The notes beneath the pieces are model-generated. The model saw only the letters and a list, made by a program, of their open reading frames with translations. It ran no database searches and was not told where the DNA came from. Positions 26,173 through 35,769 of a stretch of 64,000 bases of DNA are shown piece by piece; the stretch's first letter is position 1; each line of letters begins with the position of its first letter. Position numbers and translations under genes: made by a program. Origin of the DNA: Bradyrhizobium sp. 21. Its GTDB lineage: Bacteria > Pseudomonadota > Alphaproteobacteria > Rhizobiales > Xanthobacteraceae. The DNA is taken from assembly GCF_023073335.1 (NCBI RefSeq), contig NZ_JADPJG010000035.1, forward strand, positions 376,341-440,340, read 5' to 3'.

Positions 26173-27255
26173 ATGACCGTTGCCACGTCGCTCATTCCTG
26201 GACTTGAGGATATCGTCAAACGTGGCGACCCGCGGCGTCGCGGCGAAATCGCGTACGCCGTCTCCCAATTGTTCTTCCAGGACGCCGAGAAGCTGCGTCC
26301 CGATCTCGTCGGTCTCTTCGACAATCTGCTGATCGATCTCGTTCCGCACGCCGAGCTCGCCTCGCGCGTCGATCTCGCCGAACGCTTTTCGCGGCTGAAC
26401 AACGCTCCGCCCCATCTGGTCAGTCAGCTCGCGCGCGAAAACGAAATTGCGGTGGCAGGTCCCGTGCTGCGCCACTCGCCGGTGCTCGATGACGCCGCCC
26501 TGATCGAAATCGCGCGTTTGAAGGGCCAGGGCCATCTGCTGGCGATGACCGAGCGCCCCACATTGTCCGCTGTCGTCACCGACGTGCTGGTCGAGCGCGG
26601 CGATCGCGACGTGGTGCGCCGCGCCGCGGGCAATTCCGGCGCGGTGTTCTCGCCTGGCAGCTATTCCGAGCTGATCAAGCGCGCGGCCCAGGACGGCGTG
26701 CTGACGCTCAAGATTGGCCAGCGCGAAGACCTTTCGGGCGAGAACCTGAAGGAGCTTCTGAACGGCACGCTCGACGTCATCCGCCGCCGCCTCTCCATCG
26801 TGGTCAATCCGGTGCGCCAGGTCGAGATCAAGCGCGCCATGGCGGCGATCGAGGAAGCCACCCTGCCGCCGGGCCCGCGTCGCGATTTCGTGGGGGCACA
26901 GCGCACGGTGCTGGCCTTGCATCGCGAGGGTCATCTCGGCGAGAGCGCGCTGCTCGGCTTCGCCAAGGCTCACAAATACGAGGAATCGGTCGCTTCGCTC
27001 TCGGCGATGTCCGGCGTCCGCCTCTCGATCCTCGATCGCCTGATCGCAGGCGACCGCTACGATCCGATTCTGGTTCTCGGGCGCATGCTGAACCTGGGCT
27101 GGCCCACGGTGCGCGCGCTGGTTCTGCTGTGGCACGGTCCGCACCGCACGCCGGCCGACGCCGACATCGAGCAGGCGCGCGTGAACTTCACGCGCCTGAT
27201 GCCGGCGACCGCCGAACGCGTGGTAAACTTCTGGCGCAACCGTCAGACGATCTAA
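26173..27255 (+). CDS. DUF2336 domain protein
   Basis: 360 aa from the ATG at 26173; the upstream extension of the frame runs into the rimP promoter region and is rejected. All-helical alphaproteobacterial family of unknown function (DUF2336), with HEAT-like repeating helices: LFFQDAEKLRPDLVGLFDNLL, HAELASRVDLAERFSRL, PVLDDAALIEIARLKGQGHL, VTDVLVERGDRDVVRRAAGN. The C-terminal part (LSILDRLIAGDRYDPILVL) is also helical. No signal peptide, so cytoplasmic. Convergent with trmB (4-bp stop overlap). Confidence 0.82.
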   Translation: MTVATSLIPGLEDIVKRGDPRRRGEIAYAVSQLFFQDAEKLRPDLVGLFDNLLIDLVPHAELASRVDLAERFSRLNNAPPHLVSQLARENEIAVAGPVLRHSPVLDDAALIEIARLKGQGHLLAMTERPTLSAVVTDVLVERGDRDVVRRAAGNSGAVFSPGSYSELIKRAAQDGVLTLKIGQREDLSGENLKELLNGTLDVIRRRLSIVVNPVRQVEIKRAMAAIEEATLPPGPRRDFVGAQRTVLALHREGHLGESALLGFAKAHKYEESVASLSAMSGVRLSILDRLIAGDRYDPILVLGRMLNLGWPTVRALVLLWHGPHRTPADADIEQARVNFTRLMPATAERVVNFWRNRQTI

Positions 27256-27962
27256 AGCCGCCGAAACCGCAGATACGCCGCCTTGCGGCCCTCGCGCGTG
27301 GCCTTCCGGCCGTAGCGCGTCATGGTGTATCCGTCCCAGGGCAGACGAAAATCGTCGGCGCGCTCCGCGAGCCAGACGAAATCCGTCGAACGCGCCAGAT
27401 GCGACAGCGTCCAGGCGCAGTAATCGTCGATGTCGCAGACGAAACGGAATTCGCCGCCGGCTTTCAGCACGCGCGCCATCGCGGCGATGGTCCGGTCCTG
27501 GACGAAGCGCCGCTTCCAGTGCCGCCGTTTCGGCCAGGGATCGGGATGGATCAGGTCGATCCGCGACAGCGAAGCCTTCGGCAGCCACGCCAACAGCTCG
27601 GCGGCATCGCCCGCGAACAGTCGGATGTTGTCGATATTGGCGGACTCGATCTGCGCGAGGATCTTCGCCATGCCGTTGACATAGGGCTCGCAGCCGATGA
27701 AGCCGGTCGTGGCGAAGTTTTGCGCTTCCGCCGCCAGATGCTCGCCGCCGCCGAAGCCGATCTCGAGCCGCACATCGTCTGCTGCGGGATCGAAGATCTC
27801 AGCGGCATTCGTCGGCACCTCGGTCGCGATGTCGAGCGCCAGATGCGGCAGCAGATGATCAATCAGCTCGGCCTGGTGCTGCCGCAGCTTGTGGCCCTTG
27901 CGGCGTCCGAAGAACGCACGCTCGCTGTCATCGCGATCGGGGTCTGATTTGCGCTCGCTCAT
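27252..27962 (-). CDS. trmB: tRNA (guanine-46-N7)-methyltransferase TrmB
   Basis: 236 aa, SAM-dependent Rossmann methyltransferase that makes m7G46 in the tRNA variable loop. SAM loop LEIGFGGGEHLA near residue 63-74; IDLIHPDPWPKRRHWKRR near 140 is the family-specific substrate motif. The N-terminal FFGRRKGHKL is typical of the alphaproteobacterial form. Its ATG overlaps the stop of the upstream M20 peptidase by four bases, so the two are co-translated although not obviously related. Confidence 0.95.
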   Translation of the reverse strand: MSERKSDPDRDDSERAFFGRRKGHKLRQHQAELIDHLLPHLALDIATEVPTNAAEIFDPAADDVRLEIGFGGGEHLAAEAQNFATTGFIGCEPYVNGMAKILAQIESANIDNIRLFAGDAAELLAWLPKASLSRIDLIHPDPWPKRRHWKRRFVQDRTIAAMARVLKAGGEFRFVCDIDDYCAWTLSHLARSTDFVWLAERADDFRLPWDGYTMTRYGRKATREGRKAAYLRFRRL

Positions 27963-29086
27963 CGCAGCGTCTGGTAAAGGCGATGCAGGAGCCGCGCGCG
28001 CGGTTCGAGCGAGGAGACGTAGAGCTGCTCATAATGCGTGTGTGCGCCCTTGCCGTCGACGCCGAGTCCGTCGAGCGTCGCGGTGTGGGCTGCGGTGAAA
28101 TTGCCATCCGAGCCGCCGCCGGTGTGGGTGTCGACCAGCTCGAAGCCGATCTCCGTGGCGATCGTCTTTGCATGTTCGTACAGCGAGGCGCCTGCGTTGT
28201 TCTTCTCATAAGGCGGACGATTGAGCCCGCCCGTGACCTTGACAGAGACGCCATCCGTCTTCGATGTCAGGGCGAGGATCTTGCCGACGAACTCGTCCGC
28301 GTCCTTGAAGCTCTGCACACGCAGATCGATTTCGGCATGGGCTTCTTCCGGCGTCACGTTGGGTCGCGTGCCGCCGCGCACCACGCCGACATTGACGGTG
28401 ACGCCGCGCGGCAGATCGTTCATCGCTTCCAGCGCCAGGATGACGTTGGCAAGCTCGCGGATCGCGCTGCGGCCATCCTGGGGCCGCGTGCCGGCATGCG
28501 CGGGGACACCCTTGATGAAGACTTCGAAGCGCCCGACGCCCTTGCGGCCCGTGACGATCTTGCCGCCGTCGCGCGCGGGCTCCGTCACCAGCACGTATTT
28601 GGCGTTGCGTCCTTCCTTCTCAATCAGTGCACGCGAGGTCGGGCTGCCGATCTCTTCGTCCGACGTGAACAGGTGGGTGATGCCGAGCGGCGAGCGATCG
28701 GCCGTGGCGCAAAGCGCGCGAAAGGCGTGATGGGCGATGTAGGCGCCACCCTTCATGTCGTAGATGCCAGGACCGAACGCGCTGTCGCCTTCGATCTTGA
28801 ACGGCAGGCGCTCGATGAATCCCATGGGATGAACGGTATCGAGGTGGCTCAACACCAGAATACCCGGCCGGTCCTGGCCCCAGGTCGAGCGCGCCACGAG
28901 GTGATCGCCGCAGCCATCGACGCCGGCGACGCGTTCGAGCGTAACAGGCAGATCGCGGTATTGCTCCGCGACCACAGAGATCAGCTTGTTGACCTGTTCA
29001 GGCGCGTCCGTCGGCGTCTCGACCTCCACCCAGCGGCGAATACCATCGAGAATGGTTTGGGAATCGAACCAATTGGAGCTGGCCAT
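27959..29086 (-). CDS. M20-family metallopeptidase (carboxypeptidase G2 / ArgE-DapE-like)
   Basis: 375 aa from the ATG at 29086 (MASSNWFD). The open frame continues 32 codons upstream but without a ribosome site or conserved sequence. A di-zinc exopeptidase: ligands in LSHLDTVHP (His), YDMKGG (bridging Asp), the catalytic pair in TSDEEIG (Glu-Glu), and GGGSDGNF near the C-terminus in the place of the usual His region. A dimerisation domain with AHAGTRPQDGRSAI sits in the middle. Substrate is probably a glutamate-containing amide or a peptide, not determinable here. Upstream partner of trmB. Confidence 0.85.
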   Translation of the reverse strand: MASSNWFDSQTILDGIRRWVEVETPTDAPEQVNKLISVVAEQYRDLPVTLERVAGVDGCGDHLVARSTWGQDRPGILVLSHLDTVHPMGFIERLPFKIEGDSAFGPGIYDMKGGAYIAHHAFRALCATADRSPLGITHLFTSDEEIGSPTSRALIEKEGRNAKYVLVTEPARDGGKIVTGRKGVGRFEVFIKGVPAHAGTRPQDGRSAIRELANVILALEAMNDLPRGVTVNVGVVRGGTRPNVTPEEAHAEIDLRVQSFKDADEFVGKILALTSKTDGVSVKVTGGLNRPPYEKNNAGASLYEHAKTIATEIGFELVDTHTGGGSDGNFTAAHTATLDGLGVDGKGAHTHYEQLYVSSLEPRARLLHRLYQTLR

Positions 29087-29201
29087 GGGCGCATCTGTGC
29101 CTTTGAATCGCATCATCGGGGTGGACGCACATCCAAGCGCGCCCGCAAATGACGACATAGGCCAGATTTGATGCGGTCTCAAATCGGATTGAGACGGCGC
29201 G

Positions 29202-29615
29202 TCAGCGCTTGTCGGGGCCTTCGCGGGCCGCGATCTGCTCGACCAGATCGACGATCGAGCGGCGCATCTTCGAATCGGTGATTCGCGTGAACGCCTTGGT
29301 CAAGGCGAGTCCTTCGGAGGTCGCAAGGAAGTCCGAGACGTAAGACGGCGATGCGCCTTCGCTGAAGCCATCCGGGCCCGGCACGCCGCTCGGACCGCCC
29401 TCGAACAGGAACGACACCGGCACCTGGAGAATTTCGGAAATCTGCTGGATGCGGCTCGCGCCGACCCGATTGGTGCCCTTCTCGTACTTCTGGACCTGCT
29501 GGAAAGTCAGGCCCAAAGCTTCACCGAGCTTTTCCTGGCTCATGCCCAACATGATGCGGCGCATGCGCACGCGACTGCCGACATATTTGTCAACAGGGTT
29601 GGGCGCTTTCGACAT
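29202..29615 (-). CDS. XRE-family helix-turn-helix regulator
   Basis: 137 aa. The HTH lies at about residues 15-70: RVRMRRIMLGMSQEKLGEAL, then FQQVQKYEKGTNRVGASRI. The C-terminal third (SEGLALTKAFTRITDSKMRRSIVDLVEQIA) is conserved in a small alphaproteobacterial family. No sensor domain. The promoter lies in the 219-bp gap to lnt, which otherwise shows only weak palindromes. Target genes unknown. Confidence 0.9.
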   Translation of the reverse strand: MSKAPNPVDKYVGSRVRMRRIMLGMSQEKLGEALGLTFQQVQKYEKGTNRVGASRIQQISEILQVPVSFLFEGGPSGVPGPDGFSEGASPSYVSDFLATSEGLALTKAFTRITDSKMRRSIVDLVEQIAAREGPDKR

Positions 29616-29834
29616 TTCCTCAGCCCTCCAAACATCACCCTCGGCGCAATCAGGAATGCCTCGGGTGTACGCATCTTCAAAATCAAAGCCTGTTATTGGG
29701 AAACATTGCGGAGAAATTTAGCAATGCCCACTGTCTTTTGCAGCCGGTGCAGAATGAGGAGGCCGCATGCAGTCTGTCAACCGTGGGACTACGGTTGTCA
29801 AAAGTTTCCGGCTGCATCGGCAGCGACGGCGTGA

Positions 29835-31448
29835 TCAGGGGTGCCGTTTGGCAACACGTCGGCGGACCGCCAGAAACACGGCCAGCGCGACGAGCATCGC
29901 CGCCGGCACATCGCCCACCTGCGCATAGACGGTGGGCGGGATCGCGGCGGGCAGGCTTGCATCCAAAATGCCTTCGATTCCGAGACCGAGGCTCGCCACG
30001 GTGCGCCCCACCGGGTCGATCACTGCGGAGACGCCGGTATTGGCGGAGCGGACCAGCGGCAATCCGAGCTCGATCGCGCGCATCCGCGCCTGCTCCAGAT
30101 GTTGATAGGGGCCGGTCGAGATGCCGAACCACCCGTCGTTGGTGAGATTCACAATCCAGCCCGGACGTTCATTGCGTCCAGTCACCTCGCCGGGAAAGAT
30201 TGCTTCGTAGCAGATCAGCGGCAGCGCGGACGGCGCGCCGGGGATCGGCAGCGCATGGCGCACGGTGCCCGGAATGAAGCCGCCGCGCACACGCGTGAGT
30301 TGCTCGAAACCGAGCTTCTCCATCAGATCCTGGTAGGGAAGAAATTCGCCGAACGGCACCAAATGCAGCTTGTCGTACACCGCGAGTACGCTGCCGTCGT
30401 GGTCGATCACGTAGATCGAATTATAGGCGCGGGTGATCGGCGTGCCCCGCGGTAGGTCAGGCGCGCGGACCGAACCCGTGATCAGCACGGTGCCCTTGGG
30501 CAGAAGCTCGGCGATTTGCGCCATCGCATCGGCTTCGCGGGCCAGGAAGAACGGAAAGGCGGATTCCGGCCAGATCAGAATGGTGGCATCGCGCACGCCG
30601 GTCGATTGCGGCCCGGAGGCGCGGTCCGACAGCGCCAGATATTTCTTCATCACCTCCGCCTTGGCGGCGTAGTTGAATTTCGCGTCTTGCTGGAGATCCG
30701 GCTGCATCAGGCGCAGCTTGGTGCCCGCGACCATCGTGGTCGGATGCAGCGACAGGCGGATCGTGCCGAAGATGCTCATGACAAGCAGGAGCGCCACCGC
30801 TGCGGCCGGCACGCGCCACGGCAGGCGGCGATCGGGCGTGCGGTCGATCAGCGATGCAGGGCTCGCGAAGATCGCAACCGTCAGGAACGTCATGCCCCAC
30901 AGGCCGATCAGCGACGCCGTCTGCGCCAGCGGCAGCGGTTCGGACAGCGCGTAGCCGAAGGTGTTCCAGGGAAAGCCGGTCAGCGCGTGACCGCGCAGCC
31001 ATTCGCTGATGGTGAGGCTCGCCGCGAGCGCGAGCACGCGCGTGGCGTTCTTGGTCCAGAGCAGGCGCGCGAGCGCAAAGCCCATCGCCGTGAAGATGGA
31101 AAGATAAGCCGGCAGGCCGAGCACGGCGAACGGCGTCAGCCAGGCGAACACATCGGCGTCGACGAAGAAGGCGTAGCCGATCCAGTAGAGGCCGGGGACG
31201 AAATAGCCGAGCCCGAACCAGTAGCCGGTCAGCGCCGCGGCGGGGACGCCGCGGTATCGTCCGGCGCCGGCGCCGTCGATCAGCCAGACCAGCACCGGGA
31301 AAGTGATGAACAGCACGGGGAAGATGTTGAACGGCGCCAGCGCCAGCACTGACAGCGCCCCGGCGGCCATGGCGACGAGCGCGCGCTTCCAACCCCAGGC
31401 GAGGATGACGGCAAGCGCGATCTGGCGAAGTCGCTGGAACGGGCTCAC
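29835..31448 (-). CDS. lnt: Apolipoprotein N-acyltransferase Lnt
   Basis: 537 aa inner-membrane enzyme that adds the third acyl chain to lipoproteins. N-terminal half: six or so membrane segments (LALAPFNIFPVLFITFPVLVW, GLGYFVPGLYWIGYAFFV). C-terminal nitrilase-like periplasmic domain with the Glu-Lys-Cys triad visible: WPESAFPF (Glu near 293), YDKLHLVPFGEFLPY (Lys near 360) and LICYEAIFP (Cys near 413). Its start overlaps the corC-like stop by four bases, so the unit miaB-phoH-ybeY-corC-lnt reads as one operon, a common order in proteobacteria. Confidence 0.95.
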   Translation of the reverse strand: MSPFQRLRQIALAVILAWGWKRALVAMAAGALSVLALAPFNIFPVLFITFPVLVWLIDGAGAGRYRGVPAAALTGYWFGLGYFVPGLYWIGYAFFVDADVFAWLTPFAVLGLPAYLSIFTAMGFALARLLWTKNATRVLALAASLTISEWLRGHALTGFPWNTFGYALSEPLPLAQTASLIGLWGMTFLTVAIFASPASLIDRTPDRRLPWRVPAAAVALLLVMSIFGTIRLSLHPTTMVAGTKLRLMQPDLQQDAKFNYAAKAEVMKKYLALSDRASGPQSTGVRDATILIWPESAFPFFLAREADAMAQIAELLPKGTVLITGSVRAPDLPRGTPITRAYNSIYVIDHDGSVLAVYDKLHLVPFGEFLPYQDLMEKLGFEQLTRVRGGFIPGTVRHALPIPGAPSALPLICYEAIFPGEVTGRNERPGWIVNLTNDGWFGISTGPYQHLEQARMRAIELGLPLVRSANTGVSAVIDPVGRTVASLGLGIEGILDASLPAAIPPTVYAQVGDVPAAMLVALAVFLAVRRRVAKRHP

Positions 31449-32560
31449 TGCGAACCGGTCCCGTCGCCTGGCTGCGGGGTGGGCGTGTCGCTGGCCGGCG
31501 GGCTGCCGTCCGGCGTCGTCTCGCGACGCCGGCTCTCCCGCTGGGTGCGCGGCGCAGACCGCTCCTTCCGCGTCGCTATCCGCAGCCGCTTGACGCGGCG
31601 CGGGTCGGCATCGAGCACCTCGACCTCGTAATTGCCGGGGCCCGAGATCACCTCCCCGCGCACCGGCAGGCGCCCGACGAAGCTGACGAGATAGCCGCCC
31701 AGCGTCTCCACTTCCTCGCCGGCCTCGCCGGTGACGAAATCCTCGCCGATCACGGTGCGGACGTCGTCGAGGCTGGCGCGGGCATCGGCGATGAAGGCGT
31801 TGTCGGGCAGTCGCACGATCGAGGGCGGTTCGTCGCTGTCATGCTCGTCGTCAATCTCGCCGACGATCTGCTCGACGATGTCCTCTAGCGAAACCAGCCC
31901 GTCGCTGCCGCCATATTCGTCGACCACCAGCGCCAGATGGATGCGCGTGGCCTGCATCTGCGCGAGCAGGTCGATCGCCCGCATCGACGGTGGCACGTAG
32001 AGCAGCTTGCGGATGATGCGGGCTTCCCCGAGCGGCAGCGCGAGATCGACCGTACGCAGATCGAGCCCGGCCGGCAGCGGCTTCTTGCGCTTGGTTTTCG
32101 TGACCCCCGACACGCGCGCACGCGCGGTCATGAACGCGAGCAAATCGCGGATGTGGACGATGCCGACGGGATCGTCGAGCGTCTCGTTGTAGACCACGAG
32201 GCGCGAATGGCCGGCGCTCTCGAAGCGGTCCATCAACTCGCCGAGCGGGATGTCGCGCTTCACCGCGACGATGTCGGCGCGATGCACCATGACGTCGGCA
32301 ATGCGGCGCTCGTGCAGAGCGAGGATGTTGCGCAGCATGGTGCGCTCGACGGTGGAGAAGCCGGTGTCGTCGGGCGTCGTCGCGTCGAGCACGACCTGGA
32401 GGTCGTCGCGCACCGATCCCGCTTTCCAGCCGAACAACGTCCGGATGGCGCGCAGCAGCCAGCCATCAGCGGTCGGGCGTAGCACCTCGCCTGATGTCAC
32501 CACGGCCGGCAAGTTCGGCGTGTTGCGTGGATTGTCGTGGATAGGGTCGGAATCCGGCAT
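31445..32560 (-). CDS. CorC/HlyC-type CBS-domain protein
   Basis: 371 aa from the ATG at 32560; the upstream 37 codons of the frame overlap ybeY and are discarded. Two CBS domains (about residues 80-205; VHRADIVAVKRDIPLGELMD and MRAIDLLAQMQATRIHLALVVDEYGG) and a CorC_HlyC domain (about 215-300, DNAFIADARASLDDVRTVIGEDF). Located between ybeY and lnt as in E. coli ybeX/corC. Role linked to Mg/Co efflux and ribosome maturation. A Ser/Arg/Pro-rich C-terminal tail is unusual and probably disordered. Confidence 0.9.
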   Translation of the reverse strand: MPDSDPIHDNPRNTPNLPAVVTSGEVLRPTADGWLLRAIRTLFGWKAGSVRDDLQVVLDATTPDDTGFSTVERTMLRNILALHERRIADVMVHRADIVAVKRDIPLGELMDRFESAGHSRLVVYNETLDDPVGIVHIRDLLAFMTARARVSGVTKTKRKKPLPAGLDLRTVDLALPLGEARIIRKLLYVPPSMRAIDLLAQMQATRIHLALVVDEYGGSDGLVSLEDIVEQIVGEIDDEHDSDEPPSIVRLPDNAFIADARASLDDVRTVIGEDFVTGEAGEEVETLGGYLVSFVGRLPVRGEVISGPGNYEVEVLDADPRRVKRLRIATRKERSAPRTQRESRRRETTPDGSPPASDTPTPQPGDGTGSQ

Positions 32561-32561
32561 C

Positions 32562-33071
32562 TCAATGCGTCCCCGGGCGGTCGGCATAGGGGTCGGGAAT
32601 GCCGAGATGCGCCAGAATCTCCCGTTCGAGCGCTTCCATTTCCTCTGCGTCGCTCTCGTTTTCGTGGTCATAGCCGACCAGGTGCAGGAAACCGTGCACG
32701 GCGAGATGGCTCAAATGATGATCGAACGGCTTGCGTTCCTCGTCCGCCTCACGTCGCATGGTCTCGTAGGCGATCGCGATGTCGCCGAGCATGCGCGGCG
32801 CATCGCCGGGCTTCCATTCGCCCTCCGGCTGGAGCGCGGGAAACGACAGCACGTTGGTCGGCTTGTCGATGCCGCGCCAATTGCTGTTGAGGGTGCGGAT
32901 GCCGGCATCATCGGTCAGCATGACCGCCACTTCCGCGTCCGCGACGTCCTCGTCGACAGATTCGGCGGCCGCCGCAACGGCGCGCTGGATCACGGCTTCG
33001 GATTCGGGCTCGCGCTGCCAGCAATCGGCGACGACGAGGACCTCGGTCATGGGAAGGTTGGGGTGTGACAT
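32562..33071 (-). CDS. ybeY: Endoribonuclease YbeY (16S rRNA maturation)
   Basis: 169 aa; single-zinc RNase for the 3' end of 16S rRNA. The metal motif HGFLHLVGYDH (with preceding HLAV) is intact. It sits between phoH and the corC-like gene with 1-bp and 61-bp gaps, in the usual operon order. The tail DAEEMEALEREILAHLGI is typical. Confidence 0.95.
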   Translation of the reverse strand: MSHPNLPMTEVLVVADCWQREPESEAVIQRAVAAAAESVDEDVADAEVAVMLTDDAGIRTLNSNWRGIDKPTNVLSFPALQPEGEWKPGDAPRMLGDIAIAYETMRREADEERKPFDHHLSHLAVHGFLHLVGYDHENESDAEEMEALEREILAHLGIPDPYADRPGTH

Positions 33072-33132
33072 TGTCTTTGTTCGGAACGAAGGGGCGCTGT
33101 GTCCGCGCTCGCAGGGTCCGGTTGTTGTCTCG

Positions 33133-34191
33133 TCAGGATTTTTTGCCGGCGGCTGGCCGCTGCGGCAAGCCTTCGTATGCGGAGACGATCCGCGCCACGA
33201 GCTCGTGGCGAATCACGTCTTCGGCGGTGAAATGAACTTGCGCGATGCCCTCGACGCCGCTCAGCAGACGGGTCGCCTCAGCGAGACCGGAGGTCTGGCC
33301 GTTCGGCAGGTCGATCTGCGAGGGATCGCCTGTCACGATCATGCGGCTGTTCTCGCCGAGACGGGTCAGGAACATCTTCATCTGCATCGACGTGGTGTTC
33401 TGCGCCTCGTCCAGGATGATGGCCGCGTTGGTCAGCGTGCGGCCGCGCATGAAGGCGAGCGGCGCGATCTCGATCTCGCCGGTCTGCAGCGCACGCTCGA
33501 CGACGCGCGCATCCATGAGGTCGTAGAGCGCGTCGTAGATCGGGCGCAGATAAGGATCGACCTTCTCGCGGAGATCGCCCGGCAAAAAGCCGAGCCGCTC
33601 GCCGGCTTCCACCGCCGGACGCGACAGGATGATCTTGTCGACTTCCTTGCGCTCGAACAGTTGCGCGGCATGCGCGACCGCGAGCCAGGTCTTGCCGGTG
33701 CCGGCAGGTCCGATGCCGAACACCAGCTCGTGGCGCTTCAGCGCGCGGATGTAGGAATCCTGCGCCGCCGTGCGCGCGCGCACCGGGCGCTTGCGCAGAT
33801 TGATGCTGTCGAAGGTCGATTTGGCCGACTTGGCGTCGAACTCGAACAGCGAGCCCTGCGCGATCACGGCACGGATCGCGCCCTCGACCTCGCCCTGGTC
33901 GAGATCCTGTCCCTTCACGGCCTGGGCGTAGAGCGTCTCCAGCACCCGGCGCGCGGCATCGCAGCCGTCGCGCGAGCCGCCGATCGTGATGTGGTTGCCC
34001 TTGGAATCGACGACGACGCCGAGCCGCCGCTCGATCTGCGCGAGGTGCTGGCCGTAGGGGCCGACCAGCGCGGATGCGGCGCGGTTGTCGTCGAAGTCGA
34101 TGACGACCTGGGTCTCGGGTGGCACTTGCATGTCGCGGTCAAATTTGCGGCTGGGAGCGATAGATGACGAATCCGATGCGCTTTTTGGCAA
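33133..34191 (-). CDS. PhoH-family ATPase
   Basis: 352 aa. N-terminal KH-like part (VGPYGQHLAQIERRLGVVV) followed by an ATPase core: Walker A GPAGTGKTW at about 160-168 and Walker B IILDEAQN near 257, then VTGDPSQIDLP. Role in RNA metabolism inferred from its place beside ybeY and miaB. The start is a TTG at 34191 with 'ggag' upstream; an ATG (MQVPPE) at 34131 is a weaker alternative. Confidence 0.93.
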   Translation of the reverse strand: MPKSASDSSSIAPSRKFDRDMQVPPETQVVIDFDDNRAASALVGPYGQHLAQIERRLGVVVDSKGNHITIGGSRDGCDAARRVLETLYAQAVKGQDLDQGEVEGAIRAVIAQGSLFEFDAKSAKSTFDSINLRKRPVRARTAAQDSYIRALKRHELVFGIGPAGTGKTWLAVAHAAQLFERKEVDKIILSRPAVEAGERLGFLPGDLREKVDPYLRPIYDALYDLMDARVVERALQTGEIEIAPLAFMRGRTLTNAAIILDEAQNTTSMQMKMFLTRLGENSRMIVTGDPSQIDLPNGQTSGLAEATRLLSGVEGIAQVHFTAEDVIRHELVARIVSAYEGLPQRPAAGKKS

Positions 34192-34195
34192 GGGT

Positions 34196-35584
34196 TCAGG
34201 CTCCAGTGGCGATGGGCGATAAAGCGGGCACGCGCGCCATGGCGAGCTCGCCGAGGAAGCTGTAGCGTTCGAGGCTGTCGATCCGGACCGGCAGGATTTG
34301 TCCGATGATGTCGGGCGAGGCCATCACATGCGCGGGCTGGAGGAAGGCAGTGCGGCCGACGATCTGGCCGTCCTTGCGGGCCGGACGCTCGAACAGCACG
34401 TCGACCGTTGAGCCAATCGCAGCCTTGTTGAAGGCCGATTGCTGGCTGTCGATCAGTTCCTGGAGCCGCTCCAATCGCTGGTCCATCTCGGCGGGGGACA
34501 CCGCCTCCTGCATGTCCGCGGCCGGCGTTCCCGGCCGGGCGGAGTATTTGAACGAATACGCCGCAGCGTAGCCGATTTGCGTGACAAGCGCGAGTGTCGC
34601 GAGAAAATCTTGCTCGCTCTCGCCGGGGAAGCCCACGATAAAATCTGATGAAAAAGCAATGTCTTGGCGTGCGGACCGGAAACGATCGACGACACGCCGA
34701 TAATCATCGGCGGTATGTTTCCGGTTCATGGCGGCCAGAATCCGGTCCGAGCCCGACTGCACCGGCAGGTGCACGAACGGCATCAAGGCATCGAGATCGC
34801 GGTGGGCTGCAATCAAGCTGTCGTCGACGTCGCGGGGATGGCTGGTCGAATAGCGCAGCCGCGCGACGCCTGGGAGCGCCGCGAGGTGCTCCAGCAATCT
34901 GCCGAGCGGCCAGCTTCGTCCATCCGGGCCCTCGCCGTGATAGGCGTTGACGTTCTGGCCGATCAGCGTGAGCTCGCGCACGCCGTTGTCGGCCAGCCGC
35001 TTCACGTCATCGACGATCTTCGCGACAGGGCGCGAGACTTCCGCTCCACGCGTATAGGGCACGACGCAGAAGGTGCAGAACTTGTCGCAGCCTTCCTGCA
35101 CCGTGACGAAGGCGGAAATGCCGCGGGCGCGGATCGCATCGGGCTTGGGCTGGGCGAGGAAGCCGAACTTGTCCTGAGCAGGGAATTCGGTCTCGATCGC
35201 GCGGCCTTCGTCGCCGGCCCGCTTCAAGAGCTGCGGCAGATGATGGTAGCTCTGCGGGCCGACCACGACGTCGACCGCCGGCGCACGGCGCACGATCTCC
35301 TCACCCTCGGCCTGCGCCACGCAGCCCGCGACCGCGATCTGCATGGTGCGGCCCGCGCGCGCGGCCTCGTCCTTGGCGACGCGCAGCCGGCCGAGCTCCG
35401 AATAGACCTTCTCGGAGGCCTTCTCGCGGATATGGCAGGTGTTGAGGATGACGAGGTCGGCGTCCTCGGCGCTGGCCGTCTCCACGAATCCTTCCGGGGC
35501 CAGCGTGTCCACCATGCGCTGGGCATCGTAGACGTTCATCTGGCAGCCATATGATTTGATGTGCAGCTTGCGCGGCGGCGTCAT
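34196..35584 (-). CDS. miaB: tRNA-2-methylthio-N6-isopentenyladenosine synthase MiaB
   Basis: 462 aa from the ATG at 35584; the longer frame upstream is noise. A radical-SAM methylthiotransferase acting on A37 of tRNAs that read UNN codons. N-terminal Fe-S cysteines in SYGCQMN (Cys14), NTCHIRE and AGCVAQ; radical-SAM CxxxCxxC in GCDKFCTFC near residues 164-172; C-terminal TRAM domain. First gene of the miaB-phoH-ybeY-corC-lnt operon; it depends on Fe-S supply, which the nearby nfu may serve. Confidence 0.96.
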   Translation of the reverse strand: MTPPRKLHIKSYGCQMNVYDAQRMVDTLAPEGFVETASAEDADLVILNTCHIREKASEKVYSELGRLRVAKDEAARAGRTMQIAVAGCVAQAEGEEIVRRAPAVDVVVGPQSYHHLPQLLKRAGDEGRAIETEFPAQDKFGFLAQPKPDAIRARGISAFVTVQEGCDKFCTFCVVPYTRGAEVSRPVAKIVDDVKRLADNGVRELTLIGQNVNAYHGEGPDGRSWPLGRLLEHLAALPGVARLRYSTSHPRDVDDSLIAAHRDLDALMPFVHLPVQSGSDRILAAMNRKHTADDYRRVVDRFRSARQDIAFSSDFIVGFPGESEQDFLATLALVTQIGYAAAYSFKYSARPGTPAADMQEAVSPAEMDQRLERLQELIDSQQSAFNKAAIGSTVDVLFERPARKDGQIVGRTAFLQPAHVMASPDIIGQILPVRIDSLERYSFLGELAMARVPALSPIATGA

Positions 35585-35769
35585 GGAACCCGAAATGAGG
35601 TGGAGGACAGCCTTCAGATATAGGCTGGAGCGGCGAAAATCCAGCGAATGGGCCGATAGGGGACATTTCAGACGCCCGGAAGGCAAGCGAGCCCCGAATC
35701 TCCACCCAAAACCTTTGGATTCCGGGTTCACGCGCCCGGCGTCCCCCGAAAAACGCCAGATGGCCGAAA

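Noticed and set aside
26086..27588. 500-codon minus-strand frame opposite the DUF2336 gene
   Set aside because: Overlaps two real genes and has no conserved motifs.
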